Position numbers and translations under genes: made by a program. DNA of 64,000 bases from Mycoemilia scoparia. Lineage: Eukaryota > Kickxellomycota > Kickxellomycetes > Kickxellales > Kickxellaceae. This document shows, piece by piece, positions 9,585 through 21,853 of the stretch; the first letter of the stretch is position 1, and each line of letters begins with the position of its first letter. The stretch lies in contig JANBPU010000019.1 of NCBI GenBank assembly GCA_027575805.1, positions 1-64,000 on the forward strand, in the 5' to 3' direction. The notes under the pieces were generated by a model. That model did no database searches, was not told the DNA's origin, and was given only the letters and a program-made list of their open reading frames with translations.

Positions 9585-10928
9585 TTAAAGCTCGTCATGC
9601 TTCTCGCTGCCTTTCTTGGTTTGTTTTTGCTCTTTATTTGCATCACCAACGTTTTCATCGTCATCATCATCAGGCGTAGGATGAGAGAAAAGGCCAAATG
9701 GTTCTTCCCAAGTGACCTTATCTTGAGCAAATACACTCTTGACTTCAGATTTTGTCTTTTCATCAAGACTCTTAGGAAACTGTATGAAATATGTGACATA
9801 CAAGTCGCCAGCATCCTTTTTATTATCTTCTTTGCCACGAGATATACCCAATCCTGAGAGTTGCTGAATATACCCTGGTGGTGTGATCTCGTCCATGCGC
9901 TCTAATACAACTTCTGATTTATCCAAATTTACAAGAATACGCTTGAATCCGGTCAATGCCTCGGCCAACGTGATGGTTACATTTGCAAACAAGTCATGGC
10001 CACGTCGATCAAACCTGGGATGAGGAACCTCGACAATTTGTAGAATAACGTCGCCTGGATCATAGTCTGGGTGTTCATTAGCCTCACCATCAAATACGTA
10101 GTGATTTCCTGGCATCGATCCGGGCTTTACATCGAGTGAAAGCAAGTCGAACCCACGAATAACCCTCTTGCCATGACATTGCGAGCACGGTTTCGTAATG
10201 ATCTTGCCTTTACCATTACATTTTTGACAAGTGCTTTGCATGGTTTGGACGATACCTGGGCCCAACACTTGGCGGACTACTTTGAACCCATTGCCTTGAC
10301 AATCGGGGCATGTGTTGATATGATCGTGACTATGAGCTCCGGTTCCACCGCATACATCGCATATGGTTTGCTTTGCGACTTCGATCTCAATATTACCGCC
10401 CAAATGGATTTCTTCAAGAGTCAGCATCAGATCTATTTTGATATCTTTTCCTCGAGGTCTTTGGTGTCTATGGTGATGGTGCCCACCGAATCCAAATCCA
10501 CCTCCACCGCCAAAGAATTGTGAAAATATGTCAAATGGATCATGGAATCCTCCTCCTCCACCACCACCGCCGCTGCCGCCTTCACCAAAATTCTTTACGC
10601 CCTCCTCGCCATATCTATCATAGACATCTCGTTTTTCCTTATTACTCAACACTTCGTATGCCTGTGCCACTTCTATAAACATAGCTTCAGCTTTCTTGTC
10701 ACCCGAATTCTTATCCGGGTGATACTTTTTCGACAATTGTCGGTATGCTTTCTTGATTTCTCGCTCATTAGCATTTCTTGATATTCCCAAGATATTGTAA
10801 TAGTCTTTACCAGCTAATACTCCTACCAATGTTGCATCAAGCAAAAATATGGCAACAACCAAGATTGTGAGCAACAATCTGGCTAGTCTTGGTATTGTGT
10901 GTGGTTTAGTATTCCAAAATAATCTCAT
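9585..10928 (-). CDS. SCJ1: ER-lumenal DnaJ/Hsp40 co-chaperone (Scj1-like)
   Basis: A 447-residue J-protein. An N-terminal hydrophobic signal or anchor (about 17-39) leads into a J domain (about 43-112) with the HPD tripeptide ([11 protein letters not shown]). A Gly/Phe-rich linker follows, with GGGGGGGG and a His-rich stretch. A DnaJ zinc-finger region has four CxxCxGx-type motifs: [24 protein letters not shown] and CSQCHGKR. Next comes the C-terminal substrate-binding domain. The last residues are KHDEL, an ER-retrieval signal. In yeast, Scj1 stimulates the BiP/Kar2 ATPase for lumenal folding; I infer the same role here. All key motifs are intact. It is divergently arranged with the Hat2-like gene across about 970 bp. 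Confidence 0.93.
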   Translation of the reverse strand: MRLFWNTKPHTIPRLARLLLTILVVAIFLLDATLVGVLAGKDYYNILGISRNANEREIKKAYRQLSKKYHPDKNSGDKKAEAMFIEVAQAYEVLSNKEKRDVYDRYGEEGVKNFGEGGSGGGGGGGGFHDPFDIFSQFFGGGGGFGFGGHHHHRHQRPRGKDIKIDLMLTLEEIHLGGNIEIEVAKQTICDVCGGTGAHSHDHINTCPDCQGNGFKVVRQVLGPGIVQTMQSTCQKCNGKGKIITKPCSQCHGKRVIRGFDLLSLDVKPGSMPGNHYVFDGEANEHPDYDPGDVILQIVEVPHPRFDRRGHDLFANVTITLAEALTGFKRILVNLDKSEVVLERMDEITPPGYIQQLSGLGISRGKEDNKKDAGDLYVTYFIQFPKSLDEKTKSEVKSVFAQDKVTWEEPFGLFSHPTPDDDDDENVGDANKEQKQTKKGSEKHDEL

Positions 10929-11901
10929 CGCTTAAAATGATTAATTATCTATCGGGATGGTGTAAATGAATATCTATGAACTAGGTATGAAGATGTAAGA
11001 ATATGCTTATTAGTATTCTTCATGGTGGGCAGGGTGCTATTGCAAATGCGTCATAACTAATTCATAATAGGTAATTCAAGATCCACATCTAGGCTTACTT
11101 TGAAAATTGTTTGGATTGCTTCTATTGTAAACGACAAAGGAATGAAATTTGAATACAGCAACAATTGGCAGTGCTGGCTATAATGTGTTTTAGGGTATAT
11201 ATGCGTACATACGCACATATACTAACTGAAAGTGCAAATGTAAAAAAAAGAGAGAGAAAGAGAAAGAGAGGCAGAGGATTATAGTGCCCCCTTAAAGACC
11301 TTTTAAAGCAAAGACAGTATTATAAATGCGAATCAGCAATCATTATTATTATCATGATCATAGTAGTAGTAGTACCAGCGTTAGTGTAGTCACTTTCATT
11401 CCATTTTCATAAATACGCTTTACATTTTCATTAGTTAAACAACTATAGTCCAAAACACGTTTTAGGAATAATATCTGATCAGATTAATTGATCATGATGT
11501 TTTCGCGACTGGTTTAGATGCCATAATGTATCATTTTGGCCAATTTTCAGAGGCTTAAGGGTTTCCAAGAGAAGACCCAGTGTTTGTTTATTCCTCAGTT
11601 TATTTATCTATAAACTTTTATTTTTACTTTTAGTTGATCTTGCACTTTACCTAAAACAATAACCACATACTCTCCATATATTGCTATATTTTGTTGGTAT
11701 AAAGGTAAATATCTTGTTAGTTGAGATGTACCCGCGTAGATAGAAGAACCTTGACACTATTTCTTTCTATAAACAACAGTATTTATTTTGCGGCGTGAAA
11801 AGTTCAGCTCTAATTATACTTACGCATATATACATACATACATACATATATGCGTGCCATTCTGTTCAGTCCAATAAGGTAAAGCCAGTCTATCAAACAA
11901 A
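10929..11901. promoter_or_regulatory. Divergent intergenic promoter region (Hsp40 / Hat2-like)
   Basis: The 973 bp between two divergently oriented starts must carry both promoters. It has purine-rich (GA)n at about 11250-11275 and TACATA repeats at about 11826-11848. I cannot assign specific factor sites. Confidence 0.4.
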
Positions 11902-13961
<2,060 letters not shown>

Positions 13962-14268
13962 AATTGAAAGGTGCAAGGCAAGCAGCTAGCAGTCGTCCAT
14001 TTTCTGCGGTTAGTTGGGACGAAGGCGTGCTTCTAGTTTAGGAGTTTTTATATTTTATAATCGTTGAAGAAAAAAGGCTTCATTCATCATTGGCTTTGTA
14101 CAAAGGCTGGCGCCAATATACAGTTTGAATCCCCAGTATGCGGTTTGATGTGAGATATAGAGAGATGATATATAATAATGGGTTGGGCCACATGTGGTGT
14201 GGACTGACTACTGTATTGAAAAATCAAATTCTAAATGCACTACAAAAATATTTTGAAAATTCTGTTTA
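13962..14268. other. Intergenic between convergent genes
   Basis: 3' flanks of the Hat2-like gene (+) and the CBM96-like gene (-). No feature recognised. Confidence 0.4.
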
Positions 14269-14853
14269 TCACCTCTTTTCGACGAATAGAGAGATCTCTG
14301 AATTGTTTTCATTTGAGTTATAGCGGGCGTATGCGTTGGCAGGTGTTTGGATGCTCAGGTAAAGGCTGACATTGTGAGATGCCCCTGATCCATTTTTGCA
14401 AGCATCTGATACATCGACAATCTGGTAGTCTGAGTCGTTGAATGTATGCACAGCGACCAGAGCACCCTTGGCAGGAGCATTTTCGCCGGTGACCTGGGTT
14501 TCGCTCCAGTCGGCCGAGGCAGAGTTAATCGTGAAGTTGGTGCCAGTGCCAAGAAGACCGTTCTTGAGAGGTGGAGGAACGGAGAGGTAGCATCCGAGGT
14601 TATCTGTAGGAATGTCAAAGTTCAAAAGGATGCTTGAGCTTACGCGTAGCTGTTGGGCAATAAGGAGCTGCCCCTCTTTTCCATAGTTGCAGGAGCGGCA
14701 GGCATCTGAAACACACTGGTTGCAGGGACCGACCCAGTAAACTGTTGTATCGCGGTTGGGCCTAACCTGAACTAGCTCAGCATTGGCAGTAGTGGCAAGC
14801 AGCGTAGAGGAGACGAGGACGGCGGCAGCAGCGAGGAGAGACTTGAAGATCAT
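14269..14853 (-). CDS. Small secreted CBM96/DNRLRE-like protein with Cys-rich loop, paralogue 1
   Basis: A 194-residue protein with a signal peptide (about 1-25). The mature part is one beta-rich domain whose landmarks fit the DNRLRE/CBM96 beta-sandwich: RPNRDTTVY near the start, a buried strand SSSILLNFDIP, the WSETQVTGENAPAKG signature, DYQIVDVSDAC, and a terminal SLYL...ARYNSNENNSEISLFV. Between the first two strands sits GPCNQCVSDACRSCNY, which with two later Cys makes six cysteines, likely disulfides. Known CBM96-type domains bind polysaccharide; binding here is inference. Its paralogue at 29132-29719 has the same six cysteines and very similar length. The usual family is attached to enzymes; here the module stands alone. 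Confidence 0.8.
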   Translation of the reverse strand: MIFKSLLAAAAVLVSSTLLATTANAELVQVRPNRDTTVYWVGPCNQCVSDACRSCNYGKEGQLLIAQQLRVSSSILLNFDIPTDNLGCYLSVPPPLKNGLLGTGTNFTINSASADWSETQVTGENAPAKGALVAVHTFNDSDYQIVDVSDACKNGSGASHNVSLYLSIQTPANAYARYNSNENNSEISLFVEKR

Positions 14854-16360
14854 GGTTTATAAATATGTATACAATGATGGAGATGATGACGATGATGACG
14901 ATGATGAGAGTGAAGAAGTGGAGAGGATAAAGAACAAAAGCAAAGATATTCGCCTGGCTTGTCCTTTTATAGCATGTGTGTTTCAAAGTTCACAACAAAA
15001 TGTGTGTCTACTATTGTATCTTTGGATTTTTCTATAAAAGAGAGCGCCTATCACTGTTGACATCACACACGCAATGCGCACACTCCAAAACCCTTTATAA
15101 AAAATAATTTAGTATTCGGTTGAATCATGTATGCAATTTATTAATCTGCGCCATAAAATTCCAATATTCCCATCCGCTGAATAATCTCCCTATGCATAGC
15201 CATTATTCTCGATCCTTGAATCCACCGCGTACATTTCTCAGGTACGCGCGTAGCATAAAAGAATAGCACTAAGGCTGACTCTGGAGACATAATCTATGTG
15301 ATTTGAAAACAGGCCAAGTCATGCACAATGATGTCGCTTATAAATCGATGTAATTCACACCTTTTTTAATCCCCCAAGGATTTTCAGCCGGGATTCCGCA
15401 GAGCTCAACCAAGAAATAACAGGAAGGATCCTGGTTCCTTTTTCATGAAACTATGTCATGTTATATATGTATTTTGCTGATCATAGAGTTAAGGTATCAG
15501 AGAAAATTAGTAGTAGAAAGTTCTTTCTCGCCTATTAAAAATGAGTGAGTTGGCAACAAAAACGGCTCGAACTTAGTGTGGTCTGACAATTAAAACACGT
15601 CCTCAGTGGCGTTTTCTCCTGCCAGAGCTGAAATGTCTTCATCGGGTTTCGAGAGGGCATTGCCCCTATCTCTCTTGTTGAGGATCTCGTGCTTCTGTCT
15701 TCCCAACCTTTATTCAATTTCACTGATGCTACATAGCCATTGCCCATTCTTATATTTGGGTTACTATCGCTGTCTTCAGAGCTATTAAGTGGGGTTGGTG
15801 ATGGTGTAACAATCAGCGCCATGATAGCAAAACCAAGCCAACAAATAACTTGATGCGAATCATTTTGTAAAGAAAAATAGCAACAAATTGTGCAGTTAGC
15901 AAAGCTGCCAAGCGCTATGCTGATGTATGATAATGGTTAAAGGCAAAGGGCTGAAAAGAAACTAAAGAGTTAGGTCAGTTGTCGCTGCTCATGTGCATTA
16001 TACACGACTACAAGATCCTAACCAAAAGTTGTCCTTCTCAACTAATGTAAAAAAACCTAATAACAGTAGTGATAATGGTATGTGACTTGTATTTGCATCC
16101 TTCATCCCCCAATGTTTTAAGATTTACACTGACTGTGTTTCTCCTTTCACTTTTACATTAAACCTGATCTGAGGAACTTTCAAATTATTAAGCAACATAT
16201 TATTAGAAACTATAATATTCAAGGTCATACTAATAACTGATTAAATTTGGCATTTATAGATTGTTCACAAATCACAGGAGTAAAAAAAATAAAAAGATTT
16301 GGATTTGTCATAGGAATATATTTATTCTACTTATACATTATTTTTTGATTTTTTTGCCAA
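14854..16360. other. Intergenic: 5' flank of CBM96-like gene, possible decayed secreted-peptide gene, tRNA upstream flank
   Basis: The first part is the leftward gene's promoter with a (GAT)n-like run at about 14876-14910. At about 15600-15865 (-) there is a possible small degraded coding remnant (listed separately). Nothing else is supported. Confidence 0.4.
15600..15862 (-). pseudogene. Possible decayed small secreted-protein gene
   Basis: On the minus strand an ATG at about 15862 opens a signal-peptide-like start (MIRIKLFVGLVLLSW) but meets a stop two codons later. A +2-shifted frame then runs through a Ser/Pro/Asp-rich stretch (TPSPTPLNSSEDSDSNPN). A third frame gives a plausible tail containing a dibasic KR site and ending ENATEDVF-stop near 15600. 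No GT-AG intron joins them cleanly. It may be a frameshifted remnant or chance; confidence is low. Confidence 0.22.
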
Positions 16361-16433
16361 GGTGCTATGGCCCAATGGTTAAGGCGCCTGACTACGGATC
16401 AGGAGATTCCAGGTTCGACTCCTGGTAGCATCG
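16361..16433 (+). tRNA. tRNA-Arg (anticodon ACG)
   Basis: A 73-nt cloverleaf. The acceptor stem GGTGCTA pairs with TAGCATC (one G-T wobble) and the discriminator is G. The anticodon stem CCTGA/TCAGG encloses the loop CTACGGA, giving anticodon ACG (read as ICG, decoding CGU/C/A). The T arm is CCAGG-TTCGACT-CCTGG with an intact B box (GGTTCGACTCC); the A box lies in TGGCCCAATGG. There is no intron and no encoded CCA. It stands alone between protein genes. Confidence 0.95.
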
Positions 16434-16437
16434 ATTC

Positions 16438-16443
16438 TTTTTT
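16438..16443 (+). terminator. RNA polymerase III T-run terminator
   Basis: Six T residues start four bases after the tRNA 3' end, as expected for Pol III termination. Confidence 0.8.
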
Positions 16444-16714
16444 AATATTTTTCACATATCCACTAATAAACAAATCTCAATCTATTTCATTTATAACTCA
16501 TTACAACAATTTTGAGGGATATCTTTATGATTCGCCATGATATCCCACCAAAGACAGTTTTTTTTCTATTAGAATAAACTATTTCAACACGACTAACAGA
16601 CAGGGCAGATAAAGGTCTGTCTATAGGGTATCTTTTGTATATACCGCAATTACTTGATGGTCAAGCCAAGGCCGCAATAACCCAACAAAAACTTTTATTC
16701 AAATAGATGGCCAA

Positions 16715-16830
16715 AGTTTGAAAGGCTTTGGGCAAAAAGGACCCATAGGAGTTGCATAGAAAATGGCTGGTGATTGGGCCAAAATCTGAGGGCCCATCTC
16801 TGCTCACCATAGATTCCACCACTAGTGAAT
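16715..16830 (+). repeat. Family C dispersed repeat, copy 3
   Basis: Reads AAGGCTTTGGGCAAAA, GAGTTGCATAGAAAATGG, GATTGGGCCAAAATCTG, CTCACCATAGATTC and GTGAATTTTCA. The same blocks in the same order occur at about 28535-28690 (+), and inverted at about 6085-6245 and 7275-7395. Confidence 0.65.
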
Positions 16831-17583
16831 TTTCACTATTTAGTTAGGATTGGTCTATAGTTTAAAATAGGTATGACATGAGGTGAATCTCCTTTAAAAG
16901 TAAAATATTCGTAAGAATAATTTGGGGTTAGCTTGAGCGATTTATTATGTTGAAAAGAAATGCAGTTTATTAAATCCAAGGAAGCAGGGCAAAAAGGTCC
17001 TAAAAGATGCACAGGTTGAGCTTACTAGTTGTACTTGGTATTATTTTTATAGCAATGGAGGCTTCAAAGCACTCTTTAATCAGCCAGAGCACATAAACAC
17101 ATTCATTGCGGTACTCCATCAAAAATGTAAGAAAAAGTAGTTTTCAAAACATTGTCTTGCTTTTCCTCCATGTTCATTGGAAAGTTTGTTAGTAGTTCAA
17201 AGCTTGATAATGTATTTACCGCAAGTGGGGGCAATGTATTGCCGCCAGTGTTATAATCCACCTTGATGTAATGTGCTTGTGATAAATCTATGAATGTGGA
17301 TACAACAATGTTTTAGGCGATTTCGGTATTCGTTTTGAATTTATAAAAGGGCCCTCGTTGGTACACACAAATCCAATTATTCACCTACCTTCTATTACAT
17401 TTTCCGTGATTCCTTTTTATCCTGACCCCCAATTTTTCTCTTCTACTACGTTTTACGTCTCCAGTATTTGAAGCCCCTGAGGATATATATTTCCACAGTA
17501 ATCCTCTTATTAATACTGAAAAAGGGTCGATACAAGGAAAGCAGGTGTTAAAGTTAGAGTTCCTATACCGATTTTGGAGTTGA

Positions 17584-20500
17584 ATGGTCGAAAAAAGAAA
17601 AAGAATAGCAAATACTCCTATATCAAAACCACCGTCACACTCACTAATGCCCGAGAATATAAACAACTCCTCTAGTAACGAGCTAACCAGGAGTCACAGT
17701 CCTGCTGAAACCATCAACAAATACGACCGTAACAATGATAATGATTCTAACAAAGAGGTCACTTCGTCCAGCGTAAAATCCTCTGGTAGCAAAAAAGTTG
17801 AAAAAGAAAAGGGTCCCTTGGAATCATATCCTCCCGTCTCATACCTTCAGCTATTTCGTTTCGCAGATACCTTGGACATAATTCTGATACTTCTTGGAAC
17901 TTTCATGTCTATCGTCGTTGGCGTTGGTCGGCCCGCATTTATCTTGGTCTTTTGTCGAGTCATTGGGGATTTTGTAAGCTATCCAAAAGTCCTTGAACAG
18001 TATAACTCTGCGCCAGACCATTCGGATCCCACCATTGTTGAACTCAAAAGCAATGCTGACCACAACCTGGACCATAGCACCAGACAATCCTGTTGGTACA
18101 TCTTGGGCATTGGTCTGGCAGTGTGGGTTGCCGGTTTTTTGATGAGTGCCTGCTGGAACATTGCCGCCGAAAGGCAGACAGAAAGAATTCGTTCTCTTTA
18201 CTACCGCTCAATCTTGAGACAAAACATTGCCTGGTTTGACAAAGTATCTGCTGGTGACCTTACTAGCAGAATCAGTGGCGATATTGTGCTTATACACAAT
18301 GCAATTGGAGAAAAAGTCGGTTTTGTTCTCCAGTTCACTAGCGTATTTATTGCTGGGCTCATCATTGCGTTTGTTGAAACATGGAAAGTGTCTCTCGTGG
18401 TCTGCGCAATCATGCCGTTCTTGATAGGCTCAGTGATCATCATGAGCACTGCCATTTCCAAACTGTCTGGTAAAACACAGGACAAGTATGCTGCAGCTGG
18501 TAGCATCGCCAACGAAGTGCTCTCAAGTATCCGTACTGTCATGGCTTTTAACAGCCAAGATCGCGAGCTTCAAAGATATGATAACGAGATCGTCAAGGCT
18601 TACAAGTTCAGTTTCAAAAAAGGTATCATCAGTGGCATTTGCATTGGCTTTGTCATGTTTACCATCTTTGCTGCCTACTGCCTGGGATACTGGTTTGGTT
18701 CTACCAGAATCTGGGCTGGTGAGGTCAGCGTCGCTGAACTCGTAGCTGCATTCTCTCTGCTCTTAGTCGGTGGATTCTCTTTGGGAAGCGCCGCACCCAA
18801 TCTTACTCATGTGTCTATTGGCCGTGGTGCAGCATCTCATGTCTTTGGAGTTATTGATCAATACTCACCTATTGATGCTGTAGACGACTCTAATGGTATC
18901 AGTGCAGATCAGGTCGAGGGAAGCATCGAATTCCGCAATATCAACTTTGCTTATCCCGCTCGCACCGATGTTCCAATTCTCCGCAATTTCAGTCTTTCTA
19001 TCAAGCCTGGAGAGAAGGTTGCGCTTGTTGGTGGTTCTGGGAGTGGCAAATCGACAACCGTGAGTCTAGTTGAACGCTTCTATGATCCTGATGAGGGCCA
19101 AGTGTTTATTGATGGCATTGATATCAAGGAATACAATGTCCGCTCACTTCGTCAGCAACTGGGCATGGTCACTCAAGAGCCTGTTCTGTTCTCTACGACC
19201 ATCTACCAAAACATTGTGTGGGGCGCTGTTAACCCTGAAACCGATCCACCCACCAGGGAGCATGTCATAGCAGCTGCTCAGGCTGCCAACGCCCACTCCT
19301 TCATCAGTCGTCTCCCGGAGGGCTATGACACAGTTGTTGGGGAAGGTGGCGCACTCCTATCCGGTGGTCAAAAGCAAAGAATCGCCATCGCTCGCGCTCT
19401 TATTCGCAATCCAAAGATCTTGCTTCTCGACGAGGCCACATCTGCTCTGGATACTGAGTCCGAGAGGCTTGTCCAGGATGCTTTGGACAGAATTAGCAAG
19501 TCTAGAACCACCATCACAATTGCCCATCGTCTATCAACAATTCGAAGCGCTGACCGAATATGTGTTATCTGCGAAGGCCAGGTTCTTGAATCTGGAACTC
19601 ATGACGAGCTTGTGGAACAAGACGGTGAGTATGCTGCTATGGTAAAGGCCCAGGAGCTTCGTCAAAAGGCCCATGACAAAGTAGTAGCTGGTGCTGCTGG
19701 AGGAGATGGCGACGTTGATATTGAACGACTGGTTGCTGAGGAAGTCGACCGGACCAAGAGCATAGCCCGTCGTGCATCAACTCATCAGACTACAAAGAGC
19801 ACTGGTGATCTACAGCAGCAAGAGAAGCTAGACGGTCCAGGAAAATTTGTCATCATCAGTCCAGAAAAGAATAAGGAAACCAGCCTACGCAAGCTAGTGA
19901 GTGTCTTTTGGAGCAACAAGAGCGAGATATCGGCCTTTATCTATGGTACACTTGGAGCAATCGTTGATGGAGCAGCATTCCCCGCATTTGCAGTTGTACT
20001 TTCCAAGATCCTTATTGTATTTAGCTTTACTGATGAGCACGAATTCAAGACCAAAAGTCGCATGTATTCTCTTCTCTTCCTAGCTTTTGGTGGGATCGAT
20101 TTCCTTGCTCTGACTCTTCGTGTTATGTTCTTTACTATTGGTAGCGAAAAGTTGACCAGAAAGATTCGTTATTTGTCATTTAAAGCATTTCTAAGACAAG
20201 AGGCCGGGTATTTTGATAATGAGCAAAATGGAACTGGAGCACTTACTGCCAGACTTGCCACCGAAGCTGAACATGTCAACAACTTTGGAACATACGTGAT
20301 TCCAGCTATCATTGCATGCATCTCTTCGGTTGTTACTGGAATCATCATTTCCTTCATATCTGACTGGAGAATGAGTCTGATTATCCTTGCCCTTTTGCCA
20401 CTCAATGCCTACTCGCAGTACTTTGTGATGCAAGCACAGTCGGGTGCCTCAAAGAGCATGTCAAATGCCCAGAGAGAAGCTGGAAAGGCTGCTGCCGAAA

Positions 20501-21639
20501 CCATTTCCAGTATCAAAACCGTTGCCTCCCTTACTCGTGAACACACCTTCATTTCGATATTCAACCAGTCTAATGGGGACGCTGCTTTGAAAGAGAGGAT
20601 GCCCACATACATCTCTGCCTTTGGGTATGGGTTTTCCCAAGCGTCAATGCTCCTTATATATCCATTGCTCTTCTTTGTCGGTACACGATTTGTTCTTGGT
20701 GGGTCTTTAACTATAGAGAGAATGTTCCTTGTCATGTTTGCTCTGATGTTCACAGACAATGCTTTGGGCCAAATGTGCCAGCAAACACAAAACTATTCCA
20801 ATGGTGTTGTTGCTGCATCTGATGTCTACGATCTCATCCATCGTGAAACTGCCATCGATGGTACCAATGATGAGGGTAAATCTCCAGAGAAGTTCACCGG
20901 TAAGGCCAACCTCCAGGACGTCGAATTCGCTTACCCCATTAGACCAAAGGCCAGGATTCTTCACGGGATATCTCTCGAGGCCAAACCTGGGCAGACAGTT
21001 GCACTTGTTGGTGGAAGCGGCTCAGGAAAATCAACCACAGTGGCCTTGCTCCAGCGCTTGTATGATGTTTCTGAGGGCGGTGCATTTGTAGAGGATATCG
21101 ATGTTCGTGACTGGAATATCCACAGCCTTCGCGACCATATCTCGATTGTAAGCCAGGAGCCAACATTGTTCAATATGAGCATAGCGGAAAACATCTCTTA
21201 TGGCAAAACTAATGCAACAATCCAGGAGATCGAAGCAGCCGCTAGAGATGCCAACATCTACGACTTTATCCAGGACCTTCCTGATGGACTTGATACAAAA
21301 GTTGGTCAAAAGGGTGGCCAGATTTCTGGTGGTCAAAAGCAGAGAATTGCAATTGCCAGAGCCATGATACGCAACCCCAAGCTTCTGTTGCTGGATGAGG
21401 CCACTTCAGCTCTTGATTCCAAATCCGAAAGGGTTGTCCAGGCAGTTCTCGATAAAGCTAAGCTCGGAAGAACCACAGTCATAATTGCTCACCGTTTATC
21501 TACCATTCAAGACTCTGACCTCATTGTTGTGTTCCAGCGCGGCAATATCATCGAAAAGGGCACCCATGATGAGCTCTTGAAGAAAAATGGCGTCTATGCT
21601 GGCCTTGTTCAGCAGCAATCTCTTGAAGTAACACATTAA
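17584..21639 (+). CDS. ABCB-type full ABC exporter (MDR/P-glycoprotein-like)
   Basis: A 1351-residue single-exon protein with TMD1-NBD1-TMD2-NBD2 organisation. A hydrophilic Ser/Asn/Lys-rich leader (about 1-85) precedes six membrane spans. NBD1 has Walker A GGSGSGKST (about 482-490), a Q-loop (MVTQEPVLF), signature LSGGQKQR, Walker B ILLLDEATSALD (about 613) and an H-loop (TIAHRLST). TMD2 (about 780-1070) is followed by NBD2 with GGSGSGKST (about 1142), ISGGQKQR, LLLLDEATSALD and IIAHRLST. Both ATP sites look catalytically competent, unlike many fungal transporters with one degenerate site. The charged linker between halves is about 90 residues. Family members export hydrophobic compounds, lipids or (Ste6) peptides; the substrate cannot be told from sequence. 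An AATAAA-like signal lies just after the stop. Confidence 0.95.
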   Translation: MVEKRKRIANTPISKPPSHSLMPENINNSSSNELTRSHSPAETINKYDRNNDNDSNKEVTSSSVKSSGSKKVEKEKGPLESYPPVSYLQLFRFADTLDIILILLGTFMSIVVGVGRPAFILVFCRVIGDFVSYPKVLEQYNSAPDHSDPTIVELKSNADHNLDHSTRQSCWYILGIGLAVWVAGFLMSACWNIAAERQTERIRSLYYRSILRQNIAWFDKVSAGDLTSRISGDIVLIHNAIGEKVGFVLQFTSVFIAGLIIAFVETWKVSLVVCAIMPFLIGSVIIMSTAISKLSGKTQDKYAAAGSIANEVLSSIRTVMAFNSQDRELQRYDNEIVKAYKFSFKKGIISGICIGFVMFTIFAAYCLGYWFGSTRIWAGEVSVAELVAAFSLLLVGGFSLGSAAPNLTHVSIGRGAASHVFGVIDQYSPIDAVDDSNGISADQVEGSIEFRNINFAYPARTDVPILRNFSLSIKPGEKVALVGGSGSGKSTTVSLVERFYDPDEGQVFIDGIDIKEYNVRSLRQQLGMVTQEPVLFSTTIYQNIVWGAVNPETDPPTREHVIAAAQAANAHSFISRLPEGYDTVVGEGGALLSGGQKQRIAIARALIRNPKILLLDEATSALDTESERLVQDALDRISKSRTTITIAHRLSTIRSADRICVICEGQVLESGTHDELVEQDGEYAAMVKAQELRQKAHDKVVAGAAGGDGDVDIERLVAEEVDRTKSIARRASTHQTTKSTGDLQQQEKLDGPGKFVIISPEKNKETSLRKLVSVFWSNKSEISAFIYGTLGAIVDGAAFPAFAVVLSKILIVFSFTDEHEFKTKSRMYSLLFLAFGGIDFLALTLRVMFFTIGSEKLTRKIRYLSFKAFLRQEAGYFDNEQNGTGALTARLATEAEHVNNFGTYVIPAIIACISSVVTGIIISFISDWRMSLIILALLPLNAYSQYFVMQAQSGASKSMSNAQREAGKAAAETISSIKTVASLTREHTFISIFNQSNGDAALKERMPTYISAFGYGFSQASMLLIYPLLFFVGTRFVLGGSLTIERMFLVMFALMFTDNALGQMCQQTQNYSNGVVAASDVYDLIHRETAIDGTNDEGKSPEKFTGKANLQDVEFAYPIRPKARILHGISLEAKPGQTVALVGGSGSGKSTTVALLQRLYDVSEGGAFVEDIDVRDWNIHSLRDHISIVSQEPTLFNMSIAENISYGKTNATIQEIEAAARDANIYDFIQDLPDGLDTKVGQKGGQISGGQKQRIAIARAMIRNPKLLLLDEATSALDSKSERVVQAVLDKAKLGRTTVIIAHRLSTIQDSDLIVVFQRGNIIEKGTHDELLKKNGVYAGLVQQQSLEVTH

Positions 21640-21728
21640 GAAACATAATTGTTTACATTGGTATTTATTAATTGTCAGAGGTCTTATTTAATCTAGTTTT
21701 TTCTTTATTTATAATAAAGCTATAATTA

Positions 21729-21752
21729 AATATATATATATATATATATATT
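21729..21752. repeat. (AT)n microsatellite
   Basis: A pure AT dinucleotide run abutting the left end of a family A MITE, in the 3' flank of the ABC transporter gene. Confidence 0.9.
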
Positions 21753-21853
21753 TGGGCAATAATTTTTGAAGGGTGATCATTTGATAATCAACTGTGATTG
21801 TCTTTATAATCGTTAGTCACCAAAATGTACCCTTCAAAAGTCATTACCCAGAT
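21749..21853 (+). mobile_element. Family A MITE, copy 7
   Basis: Left TIR TAATTTTTGAAGGGTGATCA and right TACCCTTCAAAAGTCATTA, with internal GTGATTGTCTTTATAATCGTTAGTCACC. It sits about 110 bp beyond the ABC transporter stop codon, in a run of AT repeats. Confidence 0.8.

Larger units (their letters stand above)
16434..17583. other. Intergenic: tRNA 3' flank to ABC transporter promoter
   Basis: Holds one family C repeat (about 16715-16830) and the presumed promoter and leader of the ABC transporter. No other gene is seen. Confidence 0.45.

Noticed and set aside
9597..10781. Several plus-strand open frames over the Hsp40 gene
   Set aside because: Antisense shadows of the 447-residue J-protein, which has all expected motifs.
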